In this document: positions 41,986 to 53,160 of the stretch, piece after piece
Numbering within the stretch: the stretch's first letter is position 1
How the letters are laid out: every line of letters starts with the position of its first letter
Assembly: GCA_018136815.1 (NCBI GenBank)
Contig: CM030940.1
Coordinates: 4,195,245-4,259,244, forward strand
DNA: 64,000 nt
Source: Isochrysis galbana
Taxonomy: Eukaryota > Haptophyta > Isochrysidales > Isochrysidaceae
Direction: 5' to 3'
Notes under the pieces: generated by a model
Seen by the model: only the letters and a program-made list of their open reading frames with translations
Databases searched by the model: none
Told to the model about the DNA's origin: nothing
Position numbers and translations under genes: made by a program

Positions 41986-43301
41986 CTATCTGCATCCAAA
42001 CATACGGGCATACTCCATCTCTCCACCGCCACCAGTGGTTGCTCTTGTCCGCAGCCATGGCATCGGCAAACCCACCGAAGCAAGTCTGTCCATGCTTGGA
42101 AAGTCCCCCATGCGGCTCGCCAACTGCACGTCGTTGGCTATGTGCCTCAACGTTGCCCTTGACTCATTAAGGCCTAACTTGGCACATCCTGCAACGACCT
42201 CGGCATCCGTCTTGCAGCAAGTTAAGGTTTGGCAGCAGGCTGGTCGCACAGGTCTCAAATAGACGTTCTCGAGGGCCTCGCTGGCTACGGCGCTTGGACA
42301 TGCGCGGATATTTGCAGCGTCGATTCGCCCGCACACACGCCGAGACGGGGGAAGACCGAGGGCCAAGAGGGCGGCTGTCATCAGCACCATATTACCTTGC
42401 GACTGAGCCTCGTCAAGCCGCACATTGCCCTTGGTGCGCAAGCGGAGGTGATTAATGTGCAGGCATGGAAGAATGGCTGAGGTGTCGATTAGAGTGCCCG
42501 TGTGCATTGCAGCCTGCAGGAGTGACGAGAACATGAGACTCACAAAGACACCAAGAGAAACAACTTTTGAGACTAGGCAAGATGCCCGCGCATTGGTGCA
42601 TCGGTGCTGCGCACCTCTACCAGGTAGTTGTCATACATCTTGCGACCAATGGAGAATTTCGGGAGCCCCGGCCGTCGCCAGAAGCCGCGATGGTACACGA
42701 AGTAGTCTTTCCCCGTGGGCTTGTGTGGTCGGCACTTGGCAGCTGCCCAAACAGCCTCAAACACGTGGGTTGGATGCATGGTGACTATCCTTTGTCGCAT
42801 CGAGCCGTTAAGCATCGGGCAGTCATATCTGTGCGCGGATACCACCGTGAGTGCCCGCTGCCTCCGCGGGACGGCGGCGACGACCGCGGCCAGCCTGGTC
42901 CCAAAGTTTGGCGGGAGAACAATGTCCGAGTTGACATAAGCAAAGAACTTGCAGCTAGCGGCCTCCGGAGCGCTCTCTGCGCGGGCGAAGAGCCCGGCGA
43001 TGGATGGCACCCACGTGCGCTCCGGCTCTCCTTCCGAGCTGACGGACACGAGCGCAGACTCATCCAGCTGCAGAGCCACCAGGTTGAGAGAAGGGGTTCG
43101 GTTTCGGATCTCTCTCACGAGAGGATAGAGAGAGGAGGAGTTGGGAGAGAGGAAGAGGACGACGGAGAGCTGGTGAGAGAGCGCCGCCCACGAATGCCAC
43201 GCCACCAACTCGTCGCTCGGCTGCGCACCGCCGCGTGGGCAAGTGAAGAGGGCGAGAGGCAGACGAGGAGGGGCAGAGGGGGCAGACGGCTCTCTCGCCA
43301 T
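41986..43301 (-). CDS. glycosyltransferase-like protein (nucleotide-sugar type), two exons
   Basis: Exon 43301-42615 joins 42513-41986 in phase through a 101-bp GT-AG intron, giving 404 residues. The first exon has a Rossmann-like start (LSVVLFLSPNSSSLYPLVREI) and the acceptor-side block SIAGLFARAESA. It then has KFFAYVNSDIVLPPNFGTRL, where N-S-D is the likely DxD-equivalent metal site. Further on are VSAHRYD and TGKDYFVYHRGFW. Exon 2 begins AAMHTGTLIDTSAILPCLHINHL, like the VVDAT...HQ block of many protist GT-A proteins. No signal anchor is visible at this ATG, so an upstream exon is possible. A role in surface glycan building is inferred. Confidence 0.75.
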
Positions 43302-43395
43302 TGGGCCGATGGGACCCCAGAGAAGACAGGAAACTAAAGCTTTTCTGCAAGATTCTTCATGAGAGGCTCTTTCAATACTACTACTACTACCTAAA

Positions 43396-43500
43396 AATAA
43401 TAAAACATCTGAGCGTTAGTACCACTACTGCCACGAGCCCGGCACTATGACGACACCCCTCAGCACACCTGCCCGTACGCCTTGACATGCGCCAACATTG
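43396..43500 (+). repeat. repeat E, partial copy
   Basis: It has CTGAGCGTTAGTACCACTAC through GCCCGTACGCCTTGACATGC, then similarity ends. Confidence 0.75.
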
Positions 43501-44070
43501 GAGCTTCCACACGTTCTTTTGTCAACTGCTCGCTACCCGCTCATCCATGGCCCCCAAGCTCTTAGGGGACTCTGAGGGACATCCGGACATCCCCCCACAC
43601 CCTTGGATACAGTATGGGTGCACCATTAAGAAACCCCATCATTAAGAAATCCTAAGAGGGTTTGGGCCCCGAGGCCCATAAGAAGCTACCCTTGTTGATT
43701 TCCGCGATCGGCCACATAAGAAGCTTGCTGTGGAGGCAGCGATGACCGCGAGACAAGAAACAAGAAGTCCTAGTTCGAGTTGCCCCTCCAAGCCAAATTT
43801 TTTCGGAAGCGCGCTCTCGCGCACTGCAAGCTATATGTACCTTCTCACTCCCCACACTCTCTATAACATATACATGTGGTCGTATATCGTATAGTCGTAT
43901 ACATACATACACTGTTGCCGACTTTTGATGGCCCTCACCTTTGGGATACTCACGTCGACACATCCGCCAGGTACGGGCCTCCGTCCGGCATCCCAAAGGC
44001 CAAAGGTGGCGCGCAGGACTGCCATCTTCTCGGGAAGCGACATCGTGGCTGTCGCTGTCGCGCGTCGCGG
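43501..44070. other. intergenic, no gene seen
   Basis: The stretch is AT-richer. 43870-43920 has ATAC/TATAC runs. No repeat partner is seen. Confidence 0.4.
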
Positions 44071-44134
44071 GGGGGGGGGGGGGGGGGGGGGGGAGCGGGG
44101 GGGCGGGAAAGGGGGGGGGGAGGGGGGGGGGGAG
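44069..44134. repeat. poly-G tract
   Basis: Nearly pure G over about 60 bp, with G-quadruplex potential on the plus strand. Confidence 0.95.
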
Positions 44135-44714
44135 AAGAAGTAAGAAGTAAGAAGTACTATGTACTATTTCTGGTGGGCGATAAGAAATAAGAAGTAAAAA
44201 TACTTCGACTTCTCGCCGCTCCGAATAAGAAGGAGGGCCCAGTTTTGGAATCTCATAAGAAAGGCTAATACTAATAGACCATAGACCTTTTTCCCCGACT
44301 TCTTAATGGTGCACCCATACTGTAGCCGAACAGCCCATAGATTCGGTGATCTAGACATGAATTATGAATTAAGTGGAAAAACTGAAAGAGTGCAGCTCCA
44401 ATATTGGAGCTTCACTTTCTAACAAATAATACGCCGTTTAGGTAAGAGATGTGCCGGGAGGAAACTACGGACTTTCGTCGTCCTCTGGGCGCCGCCACCC
44501 TTCCACCTGGCGGGGGGGCCACGAAGACGAAGGCTCTCTGCTCTCTTGTAGCTCTTGGCTCTTGGGGGCCCGAGAAGAAAAATACGTTGCACCACTTTTC
44601 GCCCACGGCATCTCACTTATCTCTTACACGCACCTCATCCTGTACACGCTGCTTCTAAGCGTGAAACCGAAGCCGAAGCGCCAAAATTCTCGCTTCAAGC
44701 CGGCAGCAAGGAGT

Positions 44715-44960
44715 TTACTACTAATAAAACGTCTGAGTATCAGTACCACTACTGCCACTAGCCCCGGTACTATCACAACTTACTTTATAGTCAGTTGCCA
44801 TGGAGCGCGCCGCCGCTCCCCTCCTCTCCTTTGGGCCCCCCGCCCAAGGCGGCCCCCCAGCCCCCATGGAGCAGTCGCTGTCGAAGCGGCCGCGCCCGCC
44901 TATCACGACAACCCTCAGCGCACTTGCCCGTACACCTTGACACGTGCTGATGCCTCACAC
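44715..44960 (+). repeat. repeat E copy split by an insertion
   Basis: 44715-44776 and 44901-44960 together read as an ordinary repeat E (compare 4430-4540 and 27430-27530). The 124 bp between them (44777-44900) are foreign. Confidence 0.85.
44777..44900 (+). mobile_element. solo LINE 5' unit (124 bp) with short TSD
   Basis: The unit begins with the imperfect hairpin AACTTACT-TTAT-AGTCAGTT, then GCC ATG GAG CGC GCC (ATG at 44800). It encodes MERAAAPLLSFGPPAQ to the KRPRPP basic cluster and stops there. CTATCAC occurs on both sides (44770-44776 and 44900-44906, one base shared with the unit), consistent with a target duplication. No 3' LINE sequence is present. Confidence 0.85.
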
Positions 44961-45134
44961 ACACACACATGTATCCCTCCGAATCCCCCCCACGCAGACC
45001 ACACTCACATGCACGCACATTCACAACAACACAAACGCACGCGAAACAAATACTACTAGGTAGTAACAAAGTAAGAGCGGCGACGCTTTTGCTAGAGCTC
45101 CCTATTACCCCAATCCTATCAGCACAGGTTGAAT

Positions 45135-46164
45135 TCAACGGCGTTCCATATACCTATCGTGACGGTAAACTAGCTCTGGCGGGCGGAATGCGCAGTAGCA
45201 CGCCCCCCAAGGCTCGGTGCATCGTCGAGGACAACGGCGAGCCAGACCCTCCCAAATCTCCGCGATGAAGACGTTCCGTCGGCCCCAAGTTACCGGACTG
45301 ATGCTATGGTACTTATGCGACTGGAAGATGAGCGCATCCCCTCGCTCGAATGGATGACTAGCAAAGGAGCCATCTGCCTCGAGTGTTTGGAAGATACCAC
45401 CCTCAAACTCCGATGTGTGAGACAGCATGATGTCAAGTGTCATGAGCGAACCATAGTCAATATGCTTTGGAATGGGTAGACCCCCCTGCTCCTCGACAAC
45501 GTGGTACTCAGCGACGCGGAGGTTGAGCTGTGCACGACGATCGTCGAGCAGGCCCCAGCCTGAAGCCTCATCCACCTCGTGGAAGGCAGCTGCCAAGGAG
45601 ATGGGCACAAACTGTAAGAGCAAGAGCACGGCCCTAGTCAGGCTCTATGCGAAGTCTGCCACACTATGCGGGCGGACGGTGGTGCGTGCGCACGCACTAT
45701 TCAGCTTGCCATAGAATCCAGGCATCATGTGCTGAAGGCGATGATTGATGAAGACTGTCTTCCAACTGCCCTTCTTGAGGCCGTTTGCCCGCTCGACCTC
45801 GCCAATCTCCGCACGGACTCGCGCAGCGACCGAGTGTAGTTCCTGTGAGAGGAGGACCGTCGAGGACGCAGATCTCAGTACAGGGGCGTCCCGCCCTCCC
45901 CTCGCACGCACGGGCTGTATAGTCCAATCTGCCCCACCCACCTCGCTTCCCTTCCCCCCCCCCACCCCCAACCCCATCCCCTCCGCCGTCTCAAAGACAT
46001 TCGGGGATCCGCTCCACCGCGGTTCGGACCTCGATCTCATCGTTGTGGAGGAAGCCACGGAGACAAACGACGTGCGTCTGCTGTGCCACCGACTGAGGCG
46101 TCAGGCGTGGCTGCGTCACACGCGTGGCGAGGGAGATGCCGCCGCCAGCAGCGGACGCCACCAT
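45135..46164 (-). CDS. 2-oxoglutarate/Fe(II) dioxygenase (prolyl-4-hydroxylase type)
   Basis: Likely exons are 46164 to about 46010 (MVASAAGGGISLATRV..., VVCLRGFLHNDEIEV), 45914 to about 45697, and 45611-45135. The catalytic exon has HIDYGSLMTLDIMLS (HxD iron ligands), FEGGIFQT and RGDALIFQSHKYHSISPVTW (distal His), then RRNVFIAEIW (Arg for 2-oxoglutarate). This order is that of P4H-like double-stranded beta-helix oxygenases. The middle exon has LKKGSWKTVFINHRLQHMMP. The second intron needs a GC donor (AGT/GCGTGC) or hides a frameshift, because the obvious GT donor is out of phase. The substrate is unknown. Confidence 0.78.
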
Positions 46165-46302
46165 CGATCGGGAGCAACTGAGCTCGCTCGCTGGGCGGGG
46201 GATTTTTCAGAGTCCTCGTCTTTCCTCCCTTTTTTTATTCGCCTGTGCGGCTCTAATATACCCATTCCAGGAGTAGAATACCCTAAACATCGCGTGATAA
46301 AA

Positions 46303-46433
46303 CCTCAATCTTGACTTAGTGAATTTTCACCCTTAGAAGTTAGAAATAGAAGGCGTGTTTGACCGCCCTCTAAATTTTACAATTTTACATCCTTAGCCCT
46401 TAGAAGTTAAAATAGTGTTTGACCGCCCTATTG
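46303..46433 (+). repeat. repeat G, two copies in tandem
   Basis: TTTTCACCCTTAGAAGTTAG and CCTTAGCCCTTAGAAGTTAA, each followed by a GTTTGACCGCCCT block. A related single copy is at 7025-7080. Confidence 0.7.
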
Positions 46434-46698
46434 CTGGGTAGTACCCATGGGCAGATGGGCAGGAAGGCGGGCGGTCGGTCGGGGAAACGGGAAACGGAAA
46501 TGGAAACGGCGTTTCAAGTTTCCAGTTTCGAGCTTCGTTCGAGGCGATCGCTCCCGCTTCCCGCTTCCTCCCCCGTTCCCCGGGGAAAGAGGAGAAGAGA
46601 TAGGGGTAGGCGTAGAGGCCGGGTAGGAATGTTCTGGTTCTGAGAGTGTTCTCTCTACTGACTTCTAGGATTTTTCGAGCACCTTGGCTAATCATCGT

Positions 46699-49350
46699 AT
46701 GCATGAGCTGGGCGATCTCCCAAAAGGCCGCCGTCTAGACGCAGACGCCTTCCCGCCCGACCTCAACGGCGGCTCTCTGCTCTCGGAGGTGGTCAGTGGT
46801 GTCCGGTTTCGGCCACACTCAATGGACGTCACGCCGCAGACAAAATCGTACGGAGCGAGGCGTGTACCAATGTACCAACGACACACCTGTGGAACGAATC
46901 GGGAACGGGGGAGGAACTCCGAAACTACGCCGAAGTCGGGGGATCCTCATGAGGGAGCGAGAGTGTGTGTTCCTCTTCGAGCGACGATACCACGGCCGGG
47001 AGACTGCGGGAGACGGCTGATTGCCGCGTCTGGAGATTTGGAGATTGGCTCCAAAATCTCCATTGAGATACCTCTACATCTCTTCTTCTTATCAATCTGC
47101 CCGCCGCGCCCCCCCCCCCCACCCCCACCCACCCCACCCCACCCCCGGCGCCTCCTGACCCTGTAAGTACTCTCTGTGTCCTTGCAGAAAGATGAAGAAA
47201 ATCCTCGCACGGGAAGGAACGAGGGGCAAGAGCAAAAGATCGAGGAGGCCAAGTCGGTCTACTCCCCACAGGTCAGAGCGCCAGACGTGCCCCTCCCCGC
47301 ACTCGCGCTAGCGTGGCAAGGCGGAGCTCTTGAGCTCGACCGACACAAGTCTCCGAGCCTGGCCAGGCTGAGCTCTTGCCCGGCTCGCTCGAGTCCGCAT
47401 GTTCCCTTCCCCTGTCCACCCCCCCCCCCCCCCCCTAACGCGAAATCGCCCATACGGCCCGCGTGCTTGTCAGTATGAGGAGACATAAAGCCGCGCAGCG
47501 TCCCTCGTAGCCGGATGCCATCTAACACTTCCTGCCTTGCTCTCGAAGATACAGGCATTGGCCATGGTTTTCTTCATCCACCAGCCCTCCCTACTGTCGC
47601 GAGCGCAATCGCAGCGATGGGACAAGTGCCAGGAAATGCTCGATGCCACCAACTGCAACATCAATCGGCGCTCTGCGGTAAGTAATGCTAAGCTCGACCG
47701 TGGTGTCGGAGGCCGATCGCTCTTTGACGCTACTACATGCGCCAACAACGCAACTCGCCTTTCCAGGCACATCAAGCCGGACGCATTGGCATTAACATCC
47801 CATAGGATGCCCCACTGCATGCGTGGCCTGTGATACTCACGCGCGCGCATTACCTCCCCTGTCACGCAGAAGGGAAAGACATTCCTTCATCTTACTGCAT
47901 TACACGGTCAAGATGACCTGATCTCAAAGGCAATCGAGTATGGCGCCAATCCAAACGCGAAGGACGAGATGGTATGTCCTGATTGCCGCAAGCGGTTGGG
48001 CTGCTCCAAGTAGCGCCTATGACGCGCTTGACCGCGCATTCCATCCTCTACACTCCCCTCCGAACATTTCCGGGAACACTTGTTTCGAAGTGCAGCAGGC
48101 GCCCATAGTACTCGAGCCACACCGTTCGGTCTCTCACGCCGAATGACGCTTGGTCCTTGCAGGGAAACACTCCACTCCACACAGCGTCCGCCAACTCTCA
48201 GCCCGACTCCGCTATCCTGCTCTTAAAGAAGGGCGCCGACGGGACGGAACGTGGGGGGGTGCGTTCCACCTGTTCGCACCACGCCCTCCCTCGCGCTCTA
48301 GGAGGGATGGTGGGAGGCGAGGCCCTTACTTTCGCGACGTATCCTTACGGACCTGCCTGCCTTAATGCGCTCATTGGAGCCTACCCGCACGGCATGCATC
48401 TAGATACTCATCTCCTCAACGGCTGCTGCTTTGCCCGCAGGACGGTTGGACCGCCTTGCACTATGCTGCACGTGACGGTCACCTGAAGCTGATGGAGCAC
48501 TTGGTCGTCAGGGGAGCAGACATCCACGCCAAAACTGATTATGTATGTCACACCCGCCTGCACCAACCAACAGGGACCACGTCATTGATGACGCCACGGT
48601 GCAGGGGATCCTACCACAGCAATGTCGACCACCGCTCGCTTCTCACAACCACCCACCATGCGCGCCCAGGGCAACCGTCCGCTCCACGTGGCAACAGCCA
48701 ACTCTCAGGGCGCCGCAGCAGAACTGCTCATCAAATTAGGAGCCGGAGCGAATGTGCTGAACTCGGTGCGCATCAAATCATTTATAGCCCTTTCGCTGTT
48801 GTTTGCGGGTCAAACAGATTGCCTCAACTACCTACGTGGCCCCTGTGCGCATATTCAATCAGGATCACACACTTCCGTACGCAGGATGCCTGGACACCTC
48901 TCCACAACGCGGCGCTTAATGGCTTGCATGTAGTGGCAGCGAAGCTTGTTGAATCAGGTGCCGATTTGAATGCACCTACGAATTTTGTGAGGACAAGCCC
49001 TGGCTATCAGCTCTACACGCTAGAGGCTGGCATGCGCCTCCCAGAGCAGAAGCTCCATGGCTGCTTGCATATCGCCTTGCTCACTGCAGCGACCTTGCAC
49101 CGACATTCACAGAAAGAAACCCCGCTTCTACTTGCACACGCCAACCGCCACCCATCCATGGTAAATCTCCTCACATACTTGGGGGCCGCCCCGGCGGGCG
49201 AGAAACCAGTGCGATCGGAGGAATCTCGGTACGTGCGCGCCATCACCTACTCTGGCGTTGGTCCCTGCATCGCGCCTTACAGCTTACGTCAGATCAGACT
49301 ACCCTGATTTCGAGCGCTTCTCTTGCAACACTCTCGACCTCCTTGACTAA
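46699..49350 (+). CDS. ankyrin-repeat protein, one repeat per exon
   Basis: Well-supported exons are 47188-47271, 47555-47677, 47870-47971, 48163-48258, 48441-48542, 48670-48765, 48885-48986, 49113-49228 and 49293-49350. The exon containing ATG 46699 (MHELGDLPKGRRL) is probable but its donor is not settled. Exons 3-8 each carry one ankyrin repeat: KTFLHLTALHGQDDL, NTPLHTASANSQ, GWTALHYAARDGHLKL, NRPLHVATANSQ, AWTPLHNAALNG and ETPLLLAHANRH. The five complete repeat exons are phase 0 and alternate 102 and 96 bp. The N-terminal part (SQRWDKCQEMLDATNCNINRRS) forms a cap. The protein ends SDYPDFERFSCNTLDLLD. It presumably acts as a cytosolic protein-binding scaffold. Confidence 0.88.
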
Positions 49351-49825
49351 CGGCGATTCCTCGGTCCTTTTGGTCTTGTCAGAGTTGGCTTCTTGTGAAT
49401 ATAGACGGGCACCTGGGCAGGCCACCAATTGCCACCAGGTCTAGTGTGCATACGTTTGAGCGCCTCTTTCCGCCGTTAGCGTTCAACGCATTCGCACTCA
49501 GCATCGAAATGCTCTGTCAGCGCTATATACTGACGACTTAATCCTAGGCCATCGCCACCATACATCGATCCGCCTCAGTCGCAAAGCAGTGTACGCGCTG
49601 AGCTGGCTGAGCTGACGAAGACGTAAGGCACACGTAGCTTGCGCCTCTTCCGATGAACTCTTCTTATCTTTCTTTACCTTTTTCAGTGGCGGAACGATGT
49701 TTCATCTCGGGAACCCTATCTTTTTGAGCCAACTATTGCTTTGAGCTTAGCATTTGCTGATGTACTCCATCTTTGATTTTGATTCAATGGTCAAACAATG
49801 GGTGCTTGATATGAGAGAAAAAGAT
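49351..49825. other. intergenic, no gene seen
   Basis: This is the 3' flank of the ankyrin gene with ordinary composition. Confidence 0.4.
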
Positions 49826-50160
49826 ATTCTTGAAGATTCTGGCTACTGCTGCTAACTACAGGGGGCCCATCGCACTCGTAATGCTGCCTCGCGACATCGC
49901 ATATACACCATACACCACACTCTCACCCCCTCTCTCACTACCCCCTCATTCCTTGGTCTTCGGTGGTATCGGGGGGCGGGCTCGCGTGCACTTCGACGGG
50001 CCAGGCGGGGGTGAGTGGGCTGGGGCAAGCCGGTTGGCCGTCTTCCTACAAACAAACGAATACGCGCGATTTAAATACTTGTTCTTGAATGTTGATGTTG
50101 ACTGTTGTCTGTTGTATTTCGGGGGCCGCTTCGTTGTTCGTTGTTCTCTTTCTCTTTCAC
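49826..50160 (-). mobile_element. LINE-C 3' end, 5'-truncated
   Basis: The minus strand ends GCTACTGC...GAATCTTCAAGAATATC plus T run. Inside it has GGTATATGCGATGTCGCGAG and CCCGTCGAAGTGCACGCGAG, paired with the 14740-14890 copy. Confidence 0.7.
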
Positions 50161-50211
50161 ATTCACATCTCACTCCGGAACTTTGCGGCTGTTGTGGGTC
50201 TAGGGGGAGTC

Positions 50212-50219
50212 CGTCCCTC
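50212..50219. repeat. 8-bp target site duplication, left
   Basis: CGTCCCTC is identical to 52237-52244. Confidence 0.85.
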
Positions 50220-52236
50220 CATAGTTGTACATGATTCAAGTCACGACTATAGTCAGGCGCATAGTCAGGCTCCCATGGTATGACTAGTAGTCAATAGTCA
50301 GAAGGCTATCTATGACTAGTAGTCAATAGTCAGAGGCTATGGCATGACTTGACTATGCTAGTCAGGGGGCCGACTTGACTACGACTAGAGCAGCGCGACT
50401 ATAGTCACTGCCACTGCGCAAGCGCGCGAGCAAAGCAGGGCAGAGCGCAGAGCGCGCTGCGCGCCGCCTGTCAAACAATGCCTACGCATTGCGGGTTGCG
50501 GGTTGCGGAGCCAGATATACTAAACTGCGCAATGATCGAGCGGCTCGAGGTCAAAAATGCGCGCACGACAATACTCAATACTGTATAATACTATACTAGC
50601 ACAATGTTATTGGATCCATCGTCCGAGACAATGCTACCATCAGTCACTCTCGCTCTCGCTCTCCATCCACACCCACACTGCTCAGGCACCAAACAGTCCC
50701 ATCCCCATCATCATCATCTTCAAACATCTCCGACACACACCTTCTTGTTGCCCATCAATGGGGGCATCCTCCTGAACAGCGGCTAGCCCCAGTGTTGTGG
50801 TTAGGGGGAGAGCCGCCCTTAGGTTTCTCCCAAGGGAGCCTCTCTCCTTTGCTCTTCCTCCCTTCGTGTGTTTTGTTTTCCCCCCTTTGCTCTTCGGGCG
50901 TGCACCCCCTCCGTCCGGTCGGGATCCTCCGATCTCGATCTCTTTCGTCCTTCGCCCCGTGTGTTAGGATAGGGGTGATCGCTCTCGATCCCCCTCCCTT
51001 GTTTTCTCATGTGTGCGCCCCCTTTCTTTCCTTGCGCGCGCCCCCCGTGTGTTTCCCGCGGTTTCTCTTGTCCCAGAGTATCCGAGAGTCGCGCCCATGG
51101 CCGCACTCCCAGGGGCTCTGGGCGAGCTCTCTCGACCGCCATCGCCCCATGCTCATGTGAGCGGTGTCCCCGCCGGTGCCATGCCTCCCTCCAGCCCCAG
51201 TGCTCCCTGTGCTCAGCCCTCCTTGAGCACGGTCGCCCTTGGAGGGCCCTTTCCCATGCCTCAACAATTCTCTACATCACAAGCCACAGCCACAACCACA
51301 GCCACTCCACTCACTCAGCCACATGGTAGCGGAGGCGATCCCGCCTCTCCGCCCGTCCCAGCCTCTCCCTCGTCTCATCCCTTCGCCTCGCCCGCGGCTA
51401 CCCCTTCACATCAGCCGCCATCGCACCACCAAGCACTTCCACCCCTCACCCACCAGTGTCCAACAAACACTGGTTGGATGGGAACCACCGCCTGGCACAC
51501 CGCACAGCCCTACCTCCACATGCCGCCTGTACAGCCAAGCTCACCCCACTTGTACAGCCCCTTCCAGCCTTTGCAGCCCTCTGCCTACCCGCCCGTCACC
51601 GTCAACCCATTCACGACCGCCCTCAGATCTCAAATCCAACAGCTGCAGCTGCAACTGGCACAAGCAGAGAGCATGCACCCCTGCCCTCTCCCTGCCTCCA
51701 CCCCTTCCTCCCCTGCCTTCCTGCCGCCCTCTCCCTCGCCATCGCCGGCTCCCCAACCCGCGGCCTCCGCCATCCCGCCCGCTGACCGTCTGCATCAACT
51801 CGAGGCCTCAACAATTCTCTACATCACAAGCCACAGCCACAACCACAGCCACTCCACTCACTCAGCCACACCCAGAGTGCTCTACTCCCACGCCCCAAGA
51901 CGCCCTCCTACGCCATACTTGCTCACATACAAAAGTCCCATAACATCTCGTCCGTAGTTTGATCGCGGTGCAGGTACCAATTCTTGCGCACGTAAACGAG
52001 GCGAAAAGAACTAACTAAAATTAGATTAACATCAAGACACAATATCTATATACCCATATGACTATAGTCTGATCATAGTCAGTGATTCAAGCTCCCATGC
52101 TATGACTAGTAGTCAAAAGTCAGAGGGCTATGCATGACTAGTAGTCTATAGTCAGAGGCTATGGTGTGACCATGACTGCATAGTCAAGGCTCATAGAATG
52201 ACTAAGATTGAATCACTTGAATCACGTACAGCCCTG
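50220..52236. mobile_element. TIR transposon (hAT-like), 2017 bp, with cargo ORF
   Basis: The left end starts CATAGTTGTACATGATTCAA and the right end, read inwards, starts CAGGGCTGTACGTGATTCAA. They match at 16 of 20 positions without gaps, and the CAGGG start is typical of hAT transposons. The 8-bp duplication supports this. Both subterminal regions (50240-50400 and 52060-52200) hold many GACTAGTAGTC, GACTATAGTC and AGTCAATAGTC palindromes. The interior carries a Pro/Ser-rich ORF, not a transposase. Confidence 0.9.
51097..51957 (+). CDS. Pro/Ser/His-rich ORF inside the TIR transposon
   Basis: The frame from the ATG near 51097 (MAALPGALGELSRPPSPHAH) is open for 286 codons. It is low in complexity except for one coiled-coil segment (LRSQIQQLQLQLAQAESMH). 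It contains a 65-bp direct repeat (51259-51323 and 51806-51870), in different frames. It resembles a captured host or gag-like fragment; the function is unknown and it may not be translated. Confidence 0.35.
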   Translation: MAALPGALGELSRPPSPHAHVSGVPAGAMPPSSPSAPCAQPSLSTVALGGPFPMPQQFSTSQATATTTATPLTQPHGSGGDPASPPVPASPSSHPFASPAATPSHQPPSHHQALPPLTHQCPTNTGWMGTTAWHTAQPYLHMPPVQPSSPHLYSPFQPLQPSAYPPVTVNPFTTALRSQIQQLQLQLAQAESMHPCPLPASTPSSPAFLPPSPSPSPAPQPAASAIPPADRLHQLEASTILYITSHSHNHSHSTHSATPRVLYSHAPRRPPTPYLLTYKSPITSRP

Positions 52237-52244
52237 CGTCCCTC
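52237..52244. repeat. 8-bp target site duplication, right
   Basis: It is identical to 50212-50219. Confidence 0.85.
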
Positions 52245-52762
52245 CTTGCGAGCAGCCCGTTTCCCCCTCTCTCGCCCATTGGGGTCCTCTGAAGATCCAT
52301 TTCGGCCGAATATCCATTTCGGCCGAAGATCCAGTTCGTTCGGCGCCTCCCGGCGGGCGCTCTCCCGATCGCCCGAGTACGGAGATCGCGTGGCTAAACA
52401 CTACACCACTACGTCCCATGAATCAAGGAACTCTCTTTTGTGAATTGTGCGGCCTTCATATATGAAGACTTCGGGTAAGTAGTCTATATATGCCGAATAA
52501 CATTGAAAATTGAAAAAACTATCAGTAAACTGATAGGGTCATGGAGCGCACGCCGCCGCCGCCCTCCCTCGCTGCCGCTGCCCTCGCCGCGATGGACGAA
52601 GGCTTCACTGACACGCCGCTGTCGCCGAAGCGACCGCGCCAGGACGACCCCCCCAGCCAGGTGGGCACAGGAGCCAGCGGGCCTCGCCCGCGCATCACAG
52701 AAAACAGCGCGAACAAGGCCTGCATGCTGGCAACAGCCAGCATGCAGCATACCCACAACACT

Positions 52763-52770
52763 TCTCACAG
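52763..52770. repeat. 8-bp target site duplication, left
   Basis: TCTCACAG is identical to 53153-53160. Confidence 0.85.
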
Positions 52771-53152
52771 CCCAGATGGGACAATAGGCTTCTAATAGGT
52801 TCTATTAAGAGGTCAAGAGGCCTACCAGACCTGTTACCTGTTAATAGGTAATAGGTAATAAAAAACCTTTCAATATTCTCGCCTCGCGCGTGGCTATAGG
52901 CCTATACTATAGGTACCGCTATCGTAGCCACGCCCAAATCATCTCGGATCCCTTCCTCTCCCTAGTAACTTAGCTCAGAAGTCAGAAGCCAATCATATTC
53001 ATAATATACATCACATACTCATACATCTATAATATTAGTAAAATGAGTTTTATTTTGACCTGTTACCGACCTATTGCGACCTGTCAATAGGTCCTCTTAA
53101 TAGGAATAGGCCCCCGAAACCTGTTGACCTTGTACCTGTTGTCCCATCCGGG
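52771..53152. mobile_element. TIR transposon (382 bp) with CCTATTAATAGG-type subterminal repeats
   Basis: The left end is CCCAGATGGGACAATAGG and the right end complement is CCCGGATGGGACAACAGG (16 of 18). The left subterminal part shares AGGCCTACYAGACCTG with the 31.25-kb element, so they are relatives, but the palindrome is TAATAGG/CCTATTA instead of CTGATATCAG. A LINE-A 3' end (52860-52945) lies inside in inverse orientation. Confidence 0.88.
52860..52950 (-). mobile_element. LINE-A 3' terminus inside a TIR element
   Basis: The minus strand reads GGGCGTGGCTACGATAGCGG, then TAGCCACGCGCG and GAGAATATTGAAAGG plus T run. The stem arms GCGTGGCTA/TAGCCACGC are intact. Confidence 0.8.
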
Positions 53153-53160
53153 TCTCACAG
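53153..53160. repeat. 8-bp target site duplication, right
   Basis: It is identical to 52763-52770. Confidence 0.85.
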
